A stretch of DNA of 40,795 nucleotides from Pseudanabaena biceps PCC 7429 (GTDB lineage: Bacteria; Cyanobacteriota; Cyanobacteriia; Pseudanabaenales; Pseudanabaenaceae). Position 1 is the stretch's first letter. Every line of letters begins with the position of its first letter. Below the pieces are notes generated by a model, which was given only the letters and a program-made list of their open reading frames with translations, was not told the DNA's origin and made no database searches. The DNA lies in NCBI RefSeq assembly GCF_000332215.1, contig NZ_ALWB01000033.1, positions 1 to 40,795 on the forward strand. Direction: 5' to 3'. Made by a program: the position numbers and the translations under genes. Shown piece by piece: positions 21,867-32,800 of the stretch.

Positions 21867-24608
21867 TTAACGTACCTGAACCTTAAATCTCACGAATCCA
21901 TAGGAATTTTTTGGAGTTCCCGAACTCGTAGCCACGGGTACTAAAGTACTTGATCCCAATTGCACCAATATAGCGCCATCGGGATTACTCGCTCCATTGT
22001 TACAGGGAGAGGGAGATGTGGCCGACGATACATTACTAGCCAAAAACCTTCCCGCATCGGCATCGGCACTATTACTCAAGGCAACCTTACCAGTTCCTGT
22101 CGTGGAGTTGTTTGGGTCAGGTAATACTGTTCCTGTGCTATCCCATCCCAGTAAAATACCGCTACCAGTACCATAACTATTAGATTGGAAGATCGTATTG
22201 GCGGGAATGCGATCGCAGAATTGGACATCCTTAGCAGGGGTAGCACCATTAGATAGAAAATAAATTGTATATTCTAGTAGGTCTCCCGATTGAACACTTG
22301 GACAGGTAGGAGTATTGGTCGAAGGGCAGGAGATTGCCCCCCTTAAATACTGCGTATTAGCTGCGGGCCATTTTACATCGCTATCATTAGAACCTAAGGT
22401 CGCAGTAGTACTAGCAAAACCACTAATACTAGTACCATTAATCGCGGTAACCCGTTTAATAACGTTAAGATTAGGCGCATCAGAAACTGTCACATCTTCA
22501 CCAGTATTGGCGACGTTATAGTTAACAGTTTTTGGAGCACTCGTAGCAGGATCGGTATAGGTCGCTGAAGCTGGATTATTGTAGGTTCCAGTGGCTACAG
22601 CATTGCCCACATCAGCGGTAAATTGAATCTCCACCGATCCTCCTCCTGGAATCGAGAACGTTCCCCAAGACAAATTACTAGTTCCTGCGGTTGGATTACT
22701 GGTAGTAGGTCGGGTCGAGCCGCCAATTAAACTTATGGTCGGTGCAGGGCTTGCCGCAAGGGTAAACCCTGTGGGCAAACTATTGTCTGCGATCGTCACA
22801 TTATTGGCAGTTGCTAAACCCGCCCCATTGCTTACCACAATTTTGTAGGTTGCCTGACCACCCTGAAAGACTATCGGTGTACTGGTGCTTTTCACTACAG
22901 CTAACGCGGGAACACAAGCAGCGCCCGAACTTGCTCCTGGAACAGTAACCACGGAAATTGGTACCGCTAATCCCGTTCCTGCTACCGCTCCATTGGTAGG
23001 ATCGCCCCCTCCATTTCCCGTTACTCCAGCGGTGCCTCCCTGTAGATTTGTGGCGACACCAGAGCTAGAGACTACAACACCGCCACCGCCGCCGCCGCCA
23101 GGTCCATGATTTTGAATAAAGAAAGGACTACCACCATTACCACCGACAACGTTCACAGTAAGCCCAGTAACATTATTGCTGAGAGCAGAGACTAGCACAC
23201 TCCCGCCAGCACCACCACCGCCGCCACCATCCTTAGTCACATCGCGAGCATTGCTTCCATTAGCACTGATCGTCCCGACACCACTAACAGTATTAGTCCG
23301 CAGCATGACCATCCCACCACCTGGTGCCCCACTACTATATATGCCACTACCAGAATTATCGGTATTTGGTGGAGAAAAAGATCCATCATTATTAGTACCA
23401 GCACCGCCACCGCCACCCAATACTAAACGACTGGTCGTAGCTGGAAAAGGCTTACCGCCAAACCCGCCTGTCGGTAAGTTAGAACTCCACGATCGCCCTC
23501 CAATTCCTCCTGCGCCACCATTACTACCACCGCCGCCGCCAGAATTTTGATCATTAAGAATCGGATCGCCATCGGTACTACCTCCTCCCGCATTGCCAGG
23601 AGCCCCCCGCCCATAACTGCCATTGGGATAACCTTCAGTCACATTATCTAAGAGGGTTAGGGTAGATGGGTCGATAACAAACCTTGGCGTTCCTGCAATC
23701 CCTTCTGCCTTAGACCCATTATTATTCTGTGTCGATGGCGTTCGATAGTCTGTATTAAGCCCAGCATCACCATTTAATATGCGACCTCCTCCTCCTCGAA
23801 ACCCTTTACCACTAACATCAATCCCCCCTGTTAAGCTCAAGTTTCCTGCGACATCATAGGCAACTATTCCTCCCGTACTTCCATTCCAGTAGGATGATGT
23901 TGCGGATCCTAAGGTCGCACTCGAATATTGCGGTACTCTCACGACTTGATAGGTTTTCTGACCTTGGGTTGCCGTCGCTGCGGCACTCACATAGCTATTG
24001 ATCAGTCCGCCTCCGTTCGTTCCTTTGATCGGTACTAACCCTCCACTCACTGCCCCTGTTGCCACTACATATTCATAATTCCCTGCACTCCCACTTAAAT
24101 AACCACTCGCTCCGTTCGTTGGTTGGATTCCTCCTGCTACTAAGGCGGGTACATCTCCTCCTACTCCATCGCCATACGCATCTGTATTGGTGGAGTCAAT
24201 CGCTGCGTCTTGTGTCTGGATAATCAACAGCAAGTCCCCTGCGGCTATATCCGTTGTGGCTCCATTGATATCTTTCGTTCCGACGGCGATCGATGTTGCT
24301 CCTGCTGCGACCGTGCCTACTCCTGGATAGTAGGTGTTGATGATCCCTGAGGGTGCCCCGACTCCATCTTTCCCTGGTACTCCACATAGCGCTGGCACTG
24401 CTTGGGCATTTGCTTCTTCAATTATTGATGGTATTTCTATTCTCTTTAAATTTCCACTCTTAAATATCTGGGGAAACGGTATGGGGAAAAAAGAACTCAT
24501 CACAAATATGCTGACTAGCGAGATCGTTAGCCATTTTCGATATCCTCGCAGAATTAGCTTCTGTATAAACTTTCTGATATTTCTTGGTAGGTTGTATCGT
24601 GAACGCAT
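21867..24608 (-). CDS. Exported Gly-rich, DUF11-type repeat surface protein (paralogue 1)
   Basis: A 913-residue exported protein. A basic N-terminus with a hydrophobic stretch (about 25-50) leads to a long leader ending near ANAQ (about 69). A Thr/Ala/Gly-rich region follows, then a strongly Gly-rich part (about 270-540) with runs such as GGGGAGG and NSGGGGGSNGG. Two DUF11-like Ig-fold domains complete it (about 565-700 with TYKIVVSNGAG and TGEDVTV, then about 705-913), and the protein ends exactly on the last strand, YGFVRFKVQVR. No LPxTG, PEP-CTERM or membrane anchor is seen, so surface attachment must be indirect. It is about as long as, and largely near-identical to, the neighbouring gene 24869-27619, but the last third differs. 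Probable role: structural surface or matrix protein. Confidence 0.85.
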   Translation of the reverse strand: MRSRYNLPRNIRKFIQKLILRGYRKWLTISLVSIFVMSSFFPIPFPQIFKSGNLKRIEIPSIIEEANAQAVPALCGVPGKDGVGAPSGIINTYYPGVGTVAAGATSIAVGTKDINGATTDIAAGDLLLIIQTQDAAIDSTNTDAYGDGVGGDVPALVAGGIQPTNGASGYLSGSAGNYEYVVATGAVSGGLVPIKGTNGGGLINSYVSAAATATQGQKTYQVVRVPQYSSATLGSATSSYWNGSTGGIVAYDVAGNLSLTGGIDVSGKGFRGGGGRILNGDAGLNTDYRTPSTQNNNGSKAEGIAGTPRFVIDPSTLTLLDNVTEGYPNGSYGRGAPGNAGGGSTDGDPILNDQNSGGGGGSNGGAGGIGGRSWSSNLPTGGFGGKPFPATTSRLVLGGGGGAGTNNDGSFSPPNTDNSGSGIYSSGAPGGGMVMLRTNTVSGVGTISANGSNARDVTKDGGGGGGAGGSVLVSALSNNVTGLTVNVVGGNGGSPFFIQNHGPGGGGGGGVVVSSSGVATNLQGGTAGVTGNGGGDPTNGAVAGTGLAVPISVVTVPGASSGAACVPALAVVKSTSTPIVFQGGQATYKIVVSNGAGLATANNVTIADNSLPTGFTLAASPAPTISLIGGSTRPTTSNPTAGTSNLSWGTFSIPGGGSVEIQFTADVGNAVATGTYNNPASATYTDPATSAPKTVNYNVANTGEDVTVSDAPNLNVIKRVTAINGTSISGFASTTATLGSNDSDVKWPAANTQYLRGAISCPSTNTPTCPSVQSGDLLEYTIYFLSNGATPAKDVQFCDRIPANTIFQSNSYGTGSGILLGWDSTGTVLPDPNNSTTGTGKVALSNSADADAGRFLASNVSSATSPSPCNNGASNPDGAILVQLGSSTLVPVATSSGTPKNSYGFVRFKVQVR

Positions 24609-24751
24609 ATTAATTATTGCCGCTGGAAGAGTATCTAAACTGAGAGAAAAAAGGATCTAGAAGCTTTGAGCGTTATTCTAAGGCAGAAATACTGAGTTTA
24701 TTTCGATCATATCAGCGAATTCACTATGCTTAATTTTATAGAAAAAGTTTT

Positions 24752-24794
24752 ATACCAAGTTAAGAAATGGCGTAGCCATTTCTTAACTTGGTAT
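24752..24794. repeat. Family-1 43-bp derivative (copy F)
   Basis: This holds only the second hairpin of family 1 between the two tips: ATACCAA, then GTTAAGAAATGGC, 3 nt, GCCATTTCTTAAC, TTGGTAT. The first hairpin and linker (60 bp) are missing. It lies in the gap between the two Gly-rich paralogues, next to a terminator-like hairpin. Confidence 0.8.
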
Positions 24795-24798
24795 AAAT

Positions 24799-24845
24799 CC
24801 CCAAAGATGAGTGACGACGCGAATTGCCGCCACTCATCTTTGGGG
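24799..24845 (-). terminator. Terminator-like hairpin after Gly-rich paralogue 2
   Basis: A perfect 15-bp stem (CCCCAAAGATGAGTG / CACTCATCTTTGGGG) with a 17-nt loop lies 24 nt after the stop codon of the gene at 24869. On the minus strand it is followed by ATTTATA, a weak T stretch. It may terminate or attenuate before paralogue 1. Confidence 0.6.
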
Positions 24846-24868
24846 CAAACTTATGCCCAGTTCGTTAC

Positions 24869-27619
24869 TCAATTAACCGTGACATTAAACCTCACAAACC
24901 CGTAGGAATTAGCTGGCGTTCCCGAACCTGTAGCATTAGGTATTGTCACTGGACTCTTGGCGACATTAACCACTACTAGCCCATTAGTATTGTCACTATT
25001 GGTGATTGCCGAATATGTCCCTGCTACATTCTTAACACAACCACTTGCAGGAGCCGTTCCCGCAGCATAGAAAGTACCGCGATCGCCATCACTAACATTA
25101 CTCATATACGCCGTTGGGGTAGCACTACCACTCGCTAAAGCTATTCCTAAATTACCTCCCGAACTCCCTGTATCTAATGGAGTCAAACCATTATAGCTAC
25201 CTATAAAAAAGGTCGTATTCGCAGGCACTAAGTCGCAAATATTAACATTCGTAACACCAACATTACCTGCGGAAAGGAAGTAGATCGTATATTCTACAAC
25301 ATCTCCTGGCGCTACAGCTCCTCCGTTGTTAGCGCCCTTCAGATAGTTAGCTGGCCAATTGACATTGGTATTTGCTGCTGTTCCATCGGAATTAAATATA
25401 TTAAAATTATCGCTCCCTGCTGGAGTAATCGAAACTCCTCCTCTCTTTACATTCGTAATCCTCTTTACTAACAAAAGTTGCGGCGAAGAAGGAATAGTAA
25501 CCGTGACATCTTCACCAGTATTGGCGATATCGTAACTAACGGTTTTGGAGCCACTCGTAGCAGGATCGGTATAGGTCGCTGAAGCTGGGTTATTGTAGGT
25601 TCCTGTCGCTACACTAGTGCCCACATCAACTGTAAATTGAATCTCGACCGATCCTCCTCCTGGAATCGAGAACGTTCCCCAAGACAAATTACTAGTTCCT
25701 GCGGTTGGATTACTGGTAGTAGGTCGGGTCGAGCCGCCAATTAAACTTATGGTCGGTGCAGGGCTAGCCGCAAGGGTAAAACCTGTGGGCAAACTATTGT
25801 CTGCGATCGCCACGTTATTTGCCGTTGCTAAACCTGCACCGTTACTTACCACGATTTTATAAGTTGCTTGACCACCTCGATTTACCGTTGGTGTACTCGT
25901 GGTTTTCACTACGGTTAAAGCGGGAACGCAAGCGGCTCCTGAGCTTGCTCCTGGAACCGTACCCACGGAAATTGGTACCGCTAATCCTGTTCCCGCTACC
26001 GCTCCGTTATTAGGGTTGGATGTAATTCCTGTTACGCCAGCAATCCCTCCTTGGAGATTAGTTGTTACTCCAGCGCTGGAGACTACAACACCACCACCAC
26101 CGCCACCGCCAGGACCATGGGGATCGGTAAATAATGCGCTACCACCTGCACCACCGACAACGCTAACGGTAAGTCCAGCGACATTATTGCTGAGAGCAGA
26201 GACTAGCACGCTCCCACCAGCACCACCACCACCGCTACCATCTCTTGTCACATCACGAGCGCTGCTCCCATTAGCACTAATCGTCCCCGTACCGCTAACT
26301 GTATTAGTCCGCAGCATGACCATCCCACCGCCTGAAGCACCACTACTATATATGCCGCTACCAGACGTATCGGTATTTGGTGGCGAAAAAGATCCATTAT
26401 TAGTAGTACCAGCACCACCACCACCGCCCAATACTAAACGACTGGTCGTAGCTGGAAAAGGTTTACCGCCAAACCCACCTGTCGGTAAGTTGGAATTCCA
26501 CGATCGCCCTCCAATTCCTCCTGCGCCACCATTACTACCGCCGCCGCCGCCAGAGTTTTCATCATTACCATTGGGATTTCCATCGGTACTACCTCCTCCC
26601 GCATTGCCAGGAGCCCCCCGCCCATAACTGCCATTGGGATAACCTTCAGTCACATTATCCACAAGCGCTAGGGTAGTAGGATTGATGACAAATCTTGGTG
26701 TTCCCGCAATCCCTTCGGCTTTCGATCCATTCTTATCTATGGTTGATAATGTCCGATAGTCTGTATTGGGACTAACCGCTCCCCCCAATAAGCGACCACC
26801 TCCACCTCGGAATCCTTTACCGTTAACATTAATGCCCCCAGTTAAACTCAAGTTTCCTGCTACATCATAGGCAACTATTCCTCCCGTACTTCCATTCCAA
26901 TAGGATGATGTTGCGGATCCTAGGGTCGCACTCGAATATTGTGGTACTCTCACAACTTGATAGGTTTGTTTTCCCTGAGTTGCCGTCGCTGCGGCACTCA
27001 CATAGCTATTGATCAGTCCGCCTCCGTTCGTTCCTTTGATCGGTACTGCCCCTCCACTCACTGCCCCTGTTGCCACTACATATTCATAATTCCCTGCGCT
27101 TCCACTTAAATAACCACTCGCTCCGTTCGTTGGTTGTGTTCCTCCTGCTACTAAGGCAGGTACATCTCCTCCTACTCCATCACCATAGGCATCTGTGTTG
27201 GTGGAGTTAATCGCTGCGTCTTGTGTCTGGATAATCAACAGCAAATCCCCTGCGGCTATATCCGTTGTGGCTCCATTGATATCTTTCGTTCCGACGGTGA
27301 TCGATGTTGCTCCTGCTGTTACTGTCGATACTCCTGGATAGTAGGTGTTGATGATCCCTGCGGGTGTTCCAACTCCATCTTTTCCTGGTATTCCACATAG
27401 CGCTGGTGCTGTTTGGGCATTTGCTTCTTCAATTATTGATGGTATTTCTATTCTCTTTAAATTTCCACTCTTAAATATCTGGGGAAATGGTATGGGGAAA
27501 AAAGAAATCATCACAAATATACTAGCGATCGCGATCGTTAGCCATTTTCGATATCCTCGCAGAATTAGCTTCTGTATAGACTTGCTGATGTTTCTTGGTA
27601 GGTTGTATCGTGAATGCAT
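24869..27619 (-). CDS. Exported Gly-rich, DUF11-type repeat surface protein (paralogue 2)
   Basis: A 916-residue tandem paralogue of the protein at 21867-24608 with the same architecture: leader to ANAQ (about 69), Thr/Ala/Gly region, Gly-rich core (about 270-540), a first DUF11-like domain and a second one ending YGFVRFNVTVN. The first two thirds are near-identical between the two genes at DNA level, including a block of over 100 identical bases (about 25649-25765 versus 22634-22750). The sequences part abruptly after TGEDVTV (about 25503 and 22491). The second domain here has VLVKR-like start LLLVKRITNV and VVEYTIYFLSAGN. Cys residues in this domain (NICDLVPANT, SGCVKN) are matched in position in the paralogue and could form disulfides. 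It lies 80 bp after the beta-helix/OmpA gene. Confidence 0.85.
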   Translation of the reverse strand: MHSRYNLPRNISKSIQKLILRGYRKWLTIAIASIFVMISFFPIPFPQIFKSGNLKRIEIPSIIEEANAQTAPALCGIPGKDGVGTPAGIINTYYPGVSTVTAGATSITVGTKDINGATTDIAAGDLLLIIQTQDAAINSTNTDAYGDGVGGDVPALVAGGTQPTNGASGYLSGSAGNYEYVVATGAVSGGAVPIKGTNGGGLINSYVSAAATATQGKQTYQVVRVPQYSSATLGSATSSYWNGSTGGIVAYDVAGNLSLTGGINVNGKGFRGGGGRLLGGAVSPNTDYRTLSTIDKNGSKAEGIAGTPRFVINPTTLALVDNVTEGYPNGSYGRGAPGNAGGGSTDGNPNGNDENSGGGGGSNGGAGGIGGRSWNSNLPTGGFGGKPFPATTSRLVLGGGGGAGTTNNGSFSPPNTDTSGSGIYSSGASGGGMVMLRTNTVSGTGTISANGSSARDVTRDGSGGGGAGGSVLVSALSNNVAGLTVSVVGGAGGSALFTDPHGPGGGGGGGVVVSSAGVTTNLQGGIAGVTGITSNPNNGAVAGTGLAVPISVGTVPGASSGAACVPALTVVKTTSTPTVNRGGQATYKIVVSNGAGLATANNVAIADNSLPTGFTLAASPAPTISLIGGSTRPTTSNPTAGTSNLSWGTFSIPGGGSVEIQFTVDVGTSVATGTYNNPASATYTDPATSGSKTVSYDIANTGEDVTVTIPSSPQLLLVKRITNVKRGGVSITPAGSDNFNIFNSDGTAANTNVNWPANYLKGANNGGAVAPGDVVEYTIYFLSAGNVGVTNVNICDLVPANTTFFIGSYNGLTPLDTGSSGGNLGIALASGSATPTAYMSNVSDGDRGTFYAAGTAPASGCVKNVAGTYSAITNSDNTNGLVVVNVAKSPVTIPNATGSGTPANSYGFVRFNVTVN

Positions 27620-27699
27620 AATTATTTTCGCTGGAAGGATAGCAATAAATTGGGAGTTAGCTAGGAGAAATTAGAGCGGTTATGGTCGATCCAAGACGT

Positions 27700-29811
27700 T
27701 CATCTACCTTCTATCTGTAAATCTTCTTCCTGTGTCTCAAAGATGATTTCAATATCTCGATAATCCTTAAAATAAATTTCGACACGCCGATCGCGGGCAT
27801 AGTCAGTAATTTGATTGCCCTGTGAAGCTAGCTGGGTTTCACCGAGCGATCGCACGGTCATGCGTTCAGAGGCAATGCCCCGTCGCATTAGATAGTTGCG
27901 AACGGAACGCGATCGCCTAAAGCCAAGCTCAACATTATAGGCATCACTAGCCCTAGGATCGGTATGTCCAGTCAGGGTGATAACGATCGTTGGATATTGT
28001 TTTAATACATCCGCAATCCGATCCAGAACTTTAGCGCTGGTAGGACTGATTTCGGCACGATCGAGTGCAAAGTGAATTTGACGGGGCACAGATAAAACGA
28101 TCGGGTCAGGCGATGGCGGAACCTGCACAACCTGTGGCGGTGTTGTACAAACAGGAATTGTGGCTGGAGGTGGAGAGAGTGGGGGAGCTGATAGATCGGG
28201 ATTGACAATTCGAGCATTGAAGGCTGGTTCAGAAGTACCATATTGCGGATCGGTGGCGATCGCACTAATGGTATCTCCTACCTGTACATTTTTGAGAGAA
28301 GTCCCAAACCTACCATTGACATCGGTTTTAACCGTGGTCAAGTATTCACTAAGAGCACCATAGGGAAGATTGGAATCGATTTTGCCAGTAACTCGATAAA
28401 TATCGACTTCGGTCTCAGCATCGGCCGTACCATCAATATTGACTTGGTTAGGAGAAAACATCGGAAAGGCAGTAGCCAGAAAAATCGGGGCATTAATTGC
28501 CCCATTAGCCGTATCGACGCGCCGAAAATGGGAGTCGCGGGGAAGATTAATCCCATCTCCCGTCATGAAATCGCGATCGCTAATGTGCCGCTGAGAAATC
28601 AGATCGATACTCAAGCCCTTTAAGGCTGTAAAGGTATTCCTGCGAATGAGATTGCGATCGCTTTTAGGGAAAGCAGCGATCGCTACCCCCGATCCATTTT
28701 GATGGCGAATTTCGTTATTAGTCACCCGATGGTCGTTACCCATCAGATAGATTGCCGCATAGCTAGTACTGCGATCGTTAAAGAGAATGCGGTTATCTTC
28801 AATGGCGATCGCCCCAGTCGGCTTAAAAAGATATACTCCACTACCATCATTAGCGCAGAGGGTATTGCCCTTAATGCGAAGATTAGCAACTTCACCTTCT
28901 AGATAAATGCCATGGGGCATTCCATCGAAACCATTATTGGTAATGGCATTTTCGATAATTTGAGTTCCCGTCGCCTTTACGGATGTGACAATACCACTGC
29001 CCTCATGGTAAGCAATCCGATTGTGACGAATCACCGCATCGCTACTATTAAATAAATAAACGCCAAAACTAGAGGTTCTTTTCGGTATATCCCCCGTAGG
29101 AGGAATACCCAGCCAGTTTGCTTCGAGATTCACCCCTTGAGGCGCACGATTGCTGTCATAGAAAGGAGCAGAGTTGGCTGGTTGTTGCGTCGCATCGGGT
29201 GGTGGAGCCTGATGGGAAATAAAAATATCGGCGGCAGGAGTGGTTGTGGGTACAGATTCGATCGCATTAAATCCATAGAGACTTAAGCCCTTGATCGTCA
29301 CGCCATCAGCAACGATCGTCAATCCTCGCAAAATCTCTACCCCCTTGGCAGGGGCGATCGCCACAATCGGTTGCGGAATTGCTAATTCTTGGGCAAAGGA
29401 TTTTTGAGAGTCATACCCCGCTTGGGTCGTACCATCAATAATCAGATTTTGACTGCTGATATCAGGTAAAGATCGGCGTAACTCGATCGTCGTGCGATTA
29501 GGCAGCAAATTAAAAATAATTCGCGAACCCTTAGCATTGGCGGCTAGCGGCTTAATTTGAGCGCGTTCGGACTCGCTGAGCCGATCGATCGATAGACTGC
29601 CATTAGCGATCGCCATTGCCTCGCGTAGAGTCATTTCGTTATTGGGCTGGATCTCGTCATCGCGATCGCTATTAACGGTAATTTGGTAATTAGGACGAGA
29701 AGTTTCCGCGATCGCGAAATCATTCCTACCAAATGTCATTCCCTCTACAACTATCAAACCGATAGAAGCTATTAATACTGTACTTACTTTTCTAATGTTT
29801 AGTTTTCGCAT
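27700..29811 (-). CDS. Right-handed beta-helix protein with C-terminal OmpA domain
   Basis: A 703-residue envelope protein. A signal peptide (about 1-35) is followed by a CSLREAI-like start, ITVNSDRDDEIQPNNEMTLR (43-62). A parallel beta-helix runs over about 140-420, with NosD-like repeats such as VIRHNRIAYHEGSGI, GIYLEGEVANLRIKGNTL and AIEDNRILFND. An Ig-like domain follows (about 445-535, DVNGRFGTSLKNVQVGDTIS), then a Pro-rich linker and an OmpA domain (about 575-695). The OmpA domain has peptidoglycan-binding features, GHTDPRASDAYNVELGFRRS. It probably attaches to the cell wall and presents the helix in the periplasm or at the surface. It begins 5 nt after the stop of the giant barrel gene, so the two are co-transcribed. 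Confidence 0.87.
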   Translation of the reverse strand: MRKLNIRKVSTVLIASIGLIVVEGMTFGRNDFAIAETSRPNYQITVNSDRDDEIQPNNEMTLREAMAIANGSLSIDRLSESERAQIKPLAANAKGSRIIFNLLPNRTTIELRRSLPDISSQNLIIDGTTQAGYDSQKSFAQELAIPQPIVAIAPAKGVEILRGLTIVADGVTIKGLSLYGFNAIESVPTTTPAADIFISHQAPPPDATQQPANSAPFYDSNRAPQGVNLEANWLGIPPTGDIPKRTSSFGVYLFNSSDAVIRHNRIAYHEGSGIVTSVKATGTQIIENAITNNGFDGMPHGIYLEGEVANLRIKGNTLCANDGSGVYLFKPTGAIAIEDNRILFNDRSTSYAAIYLMGNDHRVTNNEIRHQNGSGVAIAAFPKSDRNLIRRNTFTALKGLSIDLISQRHISDRDFMTGDGINLPRDSHFRRVDTANGAINAPIFLATAFPMFSPNQVNIDGTADAETEVDIYRVTGKIDSNLPYGALSEYLTTVKTDVNGRFGTSLKNVQVGDTISAIATDPQYGTSEPAFNARIVNPDLSAPPLSPPPATIPVCTTPPQVVQVPPSPDPIVLSVPRQIHFALDRAEISPTSAKVLDRIADVLKQYPTIVITLTGHTDPRASDAYNVELGFRRSRSVRNYLMRRGIASERMTVRSLGETQLASQGNQITDYARDRRVEIYFKDYRDIEIIFETQEEDLQIEGR

Positions 29812-29816
29812 AGTTT

Positions 29817-32800
29817 CTAATTTTTTAGATTTGAGAGCCGTTCGGGATCGATCACAAAGCCACTTTTCTCAGTTGGACTGAGCCCAATCGCTCGCAAGAA
29901 TGCGGTAGTAGTATCACCCTTATTTGTTAATAAGAAGTTAAAAGCAGTGGCAAGACGACGATCAGCGTTAGTAGCAACAGGCTCGCTGACTTTACTTTCG
30001 TTATTATTAGGGAAGTTAGTGGCTGCTAACTCATTGCCGATCAACTTACTCAAGAGTTGAGGCGGAGATACCTCCACCGCATAACTCAAGAAGATATTGC
30101 GAGCAGCAGTGGATCGGGCTGAATTTTCAGGAAGGGCGATCGCCAAAAGCGAATCTATTGATAGGGGCAGTTGACTTAACAACGGGGCAAATCCAAGATT
30201 AGATATTTGAATTGAATTGTTAAATACTGGATTAATTTGCGGATTAATTTGCGGATTAATTTGAGAATCAGGAACTGTCCTATAGGCAAGATCAAGCCAA
30301 TTAGATAAGCGCCGATCAGCTTCCAAAAAGAGAGACAAGGGTAAAGCCGCGTTGGTCGAAACTGCCAAGGGAGCAGAGTTGCCCACATTTGCCTGCACCG
30401 TTGCTGCTGGGGCTACAGGAACAGCAGCAATATTGGGATTACTATCATCCTGATTGAGGGAGATATAGACTTGAGAGTTACCATTGCTATCTACATTGCC
30501 ACTACGAGAACTTAATAAAATCCGATCAGAACTCACGCCCTTATCCAGTAAATAGGTTCTGACAGCAATCATCTTCATAGTTTCCAGATCCTGTCCTGCC
30601 GAAGCATTCAAAGTAGAATTAGCTTGAATCTCAAACAGCAGACTGGAATTGGTCTTTAAATTCTCAATCATGCGATCAAGGGTGGCATAACTCAAGTCGG
30701 CGATCTTGCCATCATTACCGACATTAACCGCCGCAGATAAGCTAGGAACTTTACCGTTAGAAGGATTAGCTGGGCTTGCACTAGCTTGGAGGATCGGCGA
30801 AGCATTGGGCAAAAGGCTTTGTAAAAACTCGGCCGTTGGCGAATTTGCTGCCATGGTCTGTAATCTGGTCGCGATCGCATTAAATACATCGGCTTTCCCA
30901 CTAATCGCAAAACTGACTGGGGTCACCTTCCCATCCATATTGCTAGCCGTATTGCTAGCTGAACTAATCAGCTCGGCACTGCTAGGAACACCACCTAAGG
31001 AGCGTAAGGTCATCTGGTTGCTGGACACGCCGCGATCGAGCAAGTACTTTCTCGTCGCCATCATCCGATGAGCCGCAAGGTTATCTCCAGAATTCATCTC
31101 CGCCAGCGAACCAATATATCCGCGAATATCAATGGAGAGATCGTTATATTCCTTCAAAATCGCAACGAGATTTTCCAAAATTGCAATATCAGATATTGCG
31201 AACTCCGCACTATTACTAGAAATGCTACTTGGAAGGTTACTTGGAAGCCCACTTTGGCGATTCTCTTTAAAGATCAGCGATCGCGCCACATTAAGACTGA
31301 TTACTTGTGGAATCGGTGGCGTTGCTACGGCAGCGACTTTTGGTGTTTGGGGAGAAGCAGTAGCCACAGGGGTTTGAGGCTCGATCGGCTCCTGTTGCTG
31401 GCGAGGTGGAGTCTTCTGCAAGCCAAAACCATCAAACAATTCGTTCAGCTTCACAGTGATACCAGCGTATAGCCCACCCGCCGAGCGCGTACCGCTAAAA
31501 TCGCGATCAGCATTCACTGCGCCGCTACTATAGCCCGCTGCTAGGCGCAAATTTGGAGTCAGGTAGTAACCCACCTCACCTACTAATCCCATTTCGCTAT
31601 AACCTGCGGTCGGTTGATTGAGAAATCGCGTTTCACCAACTAACTCAACGTTATACCCTGCACGGTAAGTAACCCGAAATTGCGTCAAGTTAGTTGCCGA
31701 TACCGCCGTAAAATCAGAAGCGACAGTAGTTGTACTATTGCGTAAAGCTAACTTACCGTAAAATTCCCATTGCCAGTTGGGTGCATAAATGCCTTCTAAA
31801 GCCAAGGTATAGTCGTTATAGCCAGTGCCACTACCAAGGAGCAGTGAATCAGGCACAATGCTAGGGTTTTGACGATATTCATACCGCAACAATAGATTAA
31901 ATTTATCATCATTAGGATCGCGATAGGCAAGCCCAACCTTGAGGCTGGAAATCGTGCCTAATCCCACAATTGCTTGATTTGCGGCACTGGATTGCTGGTA
32001 ATTAAATAGCATGGTCAGGGCAGGAGAAAGTTTCCCCAAGGCTGAGGCTGTAACTACGGTATTACTGCTACTGCTATTACTGCGATTCTCAAATTTGGCG
32101 CTTGCCTTAAAATCTGGATTATCCGTATATTCAAACCCAATATTGTAACTATCGCCATTCTGCAAGGTCAGAGAGCTAGAAGATTGACCGACCGCAAAGG
32201 GTTGTAAAAACGATGTGCCTGTGGTCGTAGTCGTTCCAAAACTACCAAATATATGTTCGTAGCCAAAATTTAACCGCACTCCAGGCAGTACTTGCCAGCG
32301 TTGGTTCAACCCTAAGGAACCTTGGGTAGTTGTCGCATTATTCGCTCCACCCACTAAGGAGTAACGTCCCGTAAAGGTGGTATCGGTACCGAGTTTATAT
32401 TCTCCTAGCAGATCGGCACTGGTAATCGAATTACCTGCAAGAGGTCCCGAATGGAACCATTGCTGCCCCAATCGCGCCGTCAAGCCTTGAAAAATAGTCC
32501 AATCTAAAGCTAAGACACTGCGATCGGGAATAACGGCATCGGAACTGGAGGAAAGACTAACTTCATTTTGGGCAGTAAGTTTGACATTGTCGGCAATGGG
32601 CACGCTTAAACGCGATCGCAACTGCGTAGAATTACCCGATAAGGTACTTGGAGAAATCCGATCTTGGCGATCGCGAAACAACAGATCGAGATTGAGTAGC
32701 GAAGAACCGAGATTTTGCTGTAGCCCCAAACTAATAGTACGCAGAGAATTGTCTACAGCCGATCCAGGAGTAGCCTGCTGCCCGACATTGAGAAGATCGG

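Noticed and set aside
25899-26627. Long proline-rich plus-strand frame (242 codons), and similar ones at 22885-23109 and 23176-23550
   Set aside because: They are antisense to the Gly-rich part of the surface genes: glycine codons read backwards give proline. They have no ribosome-binding sites and the real genes are on the minus strand.
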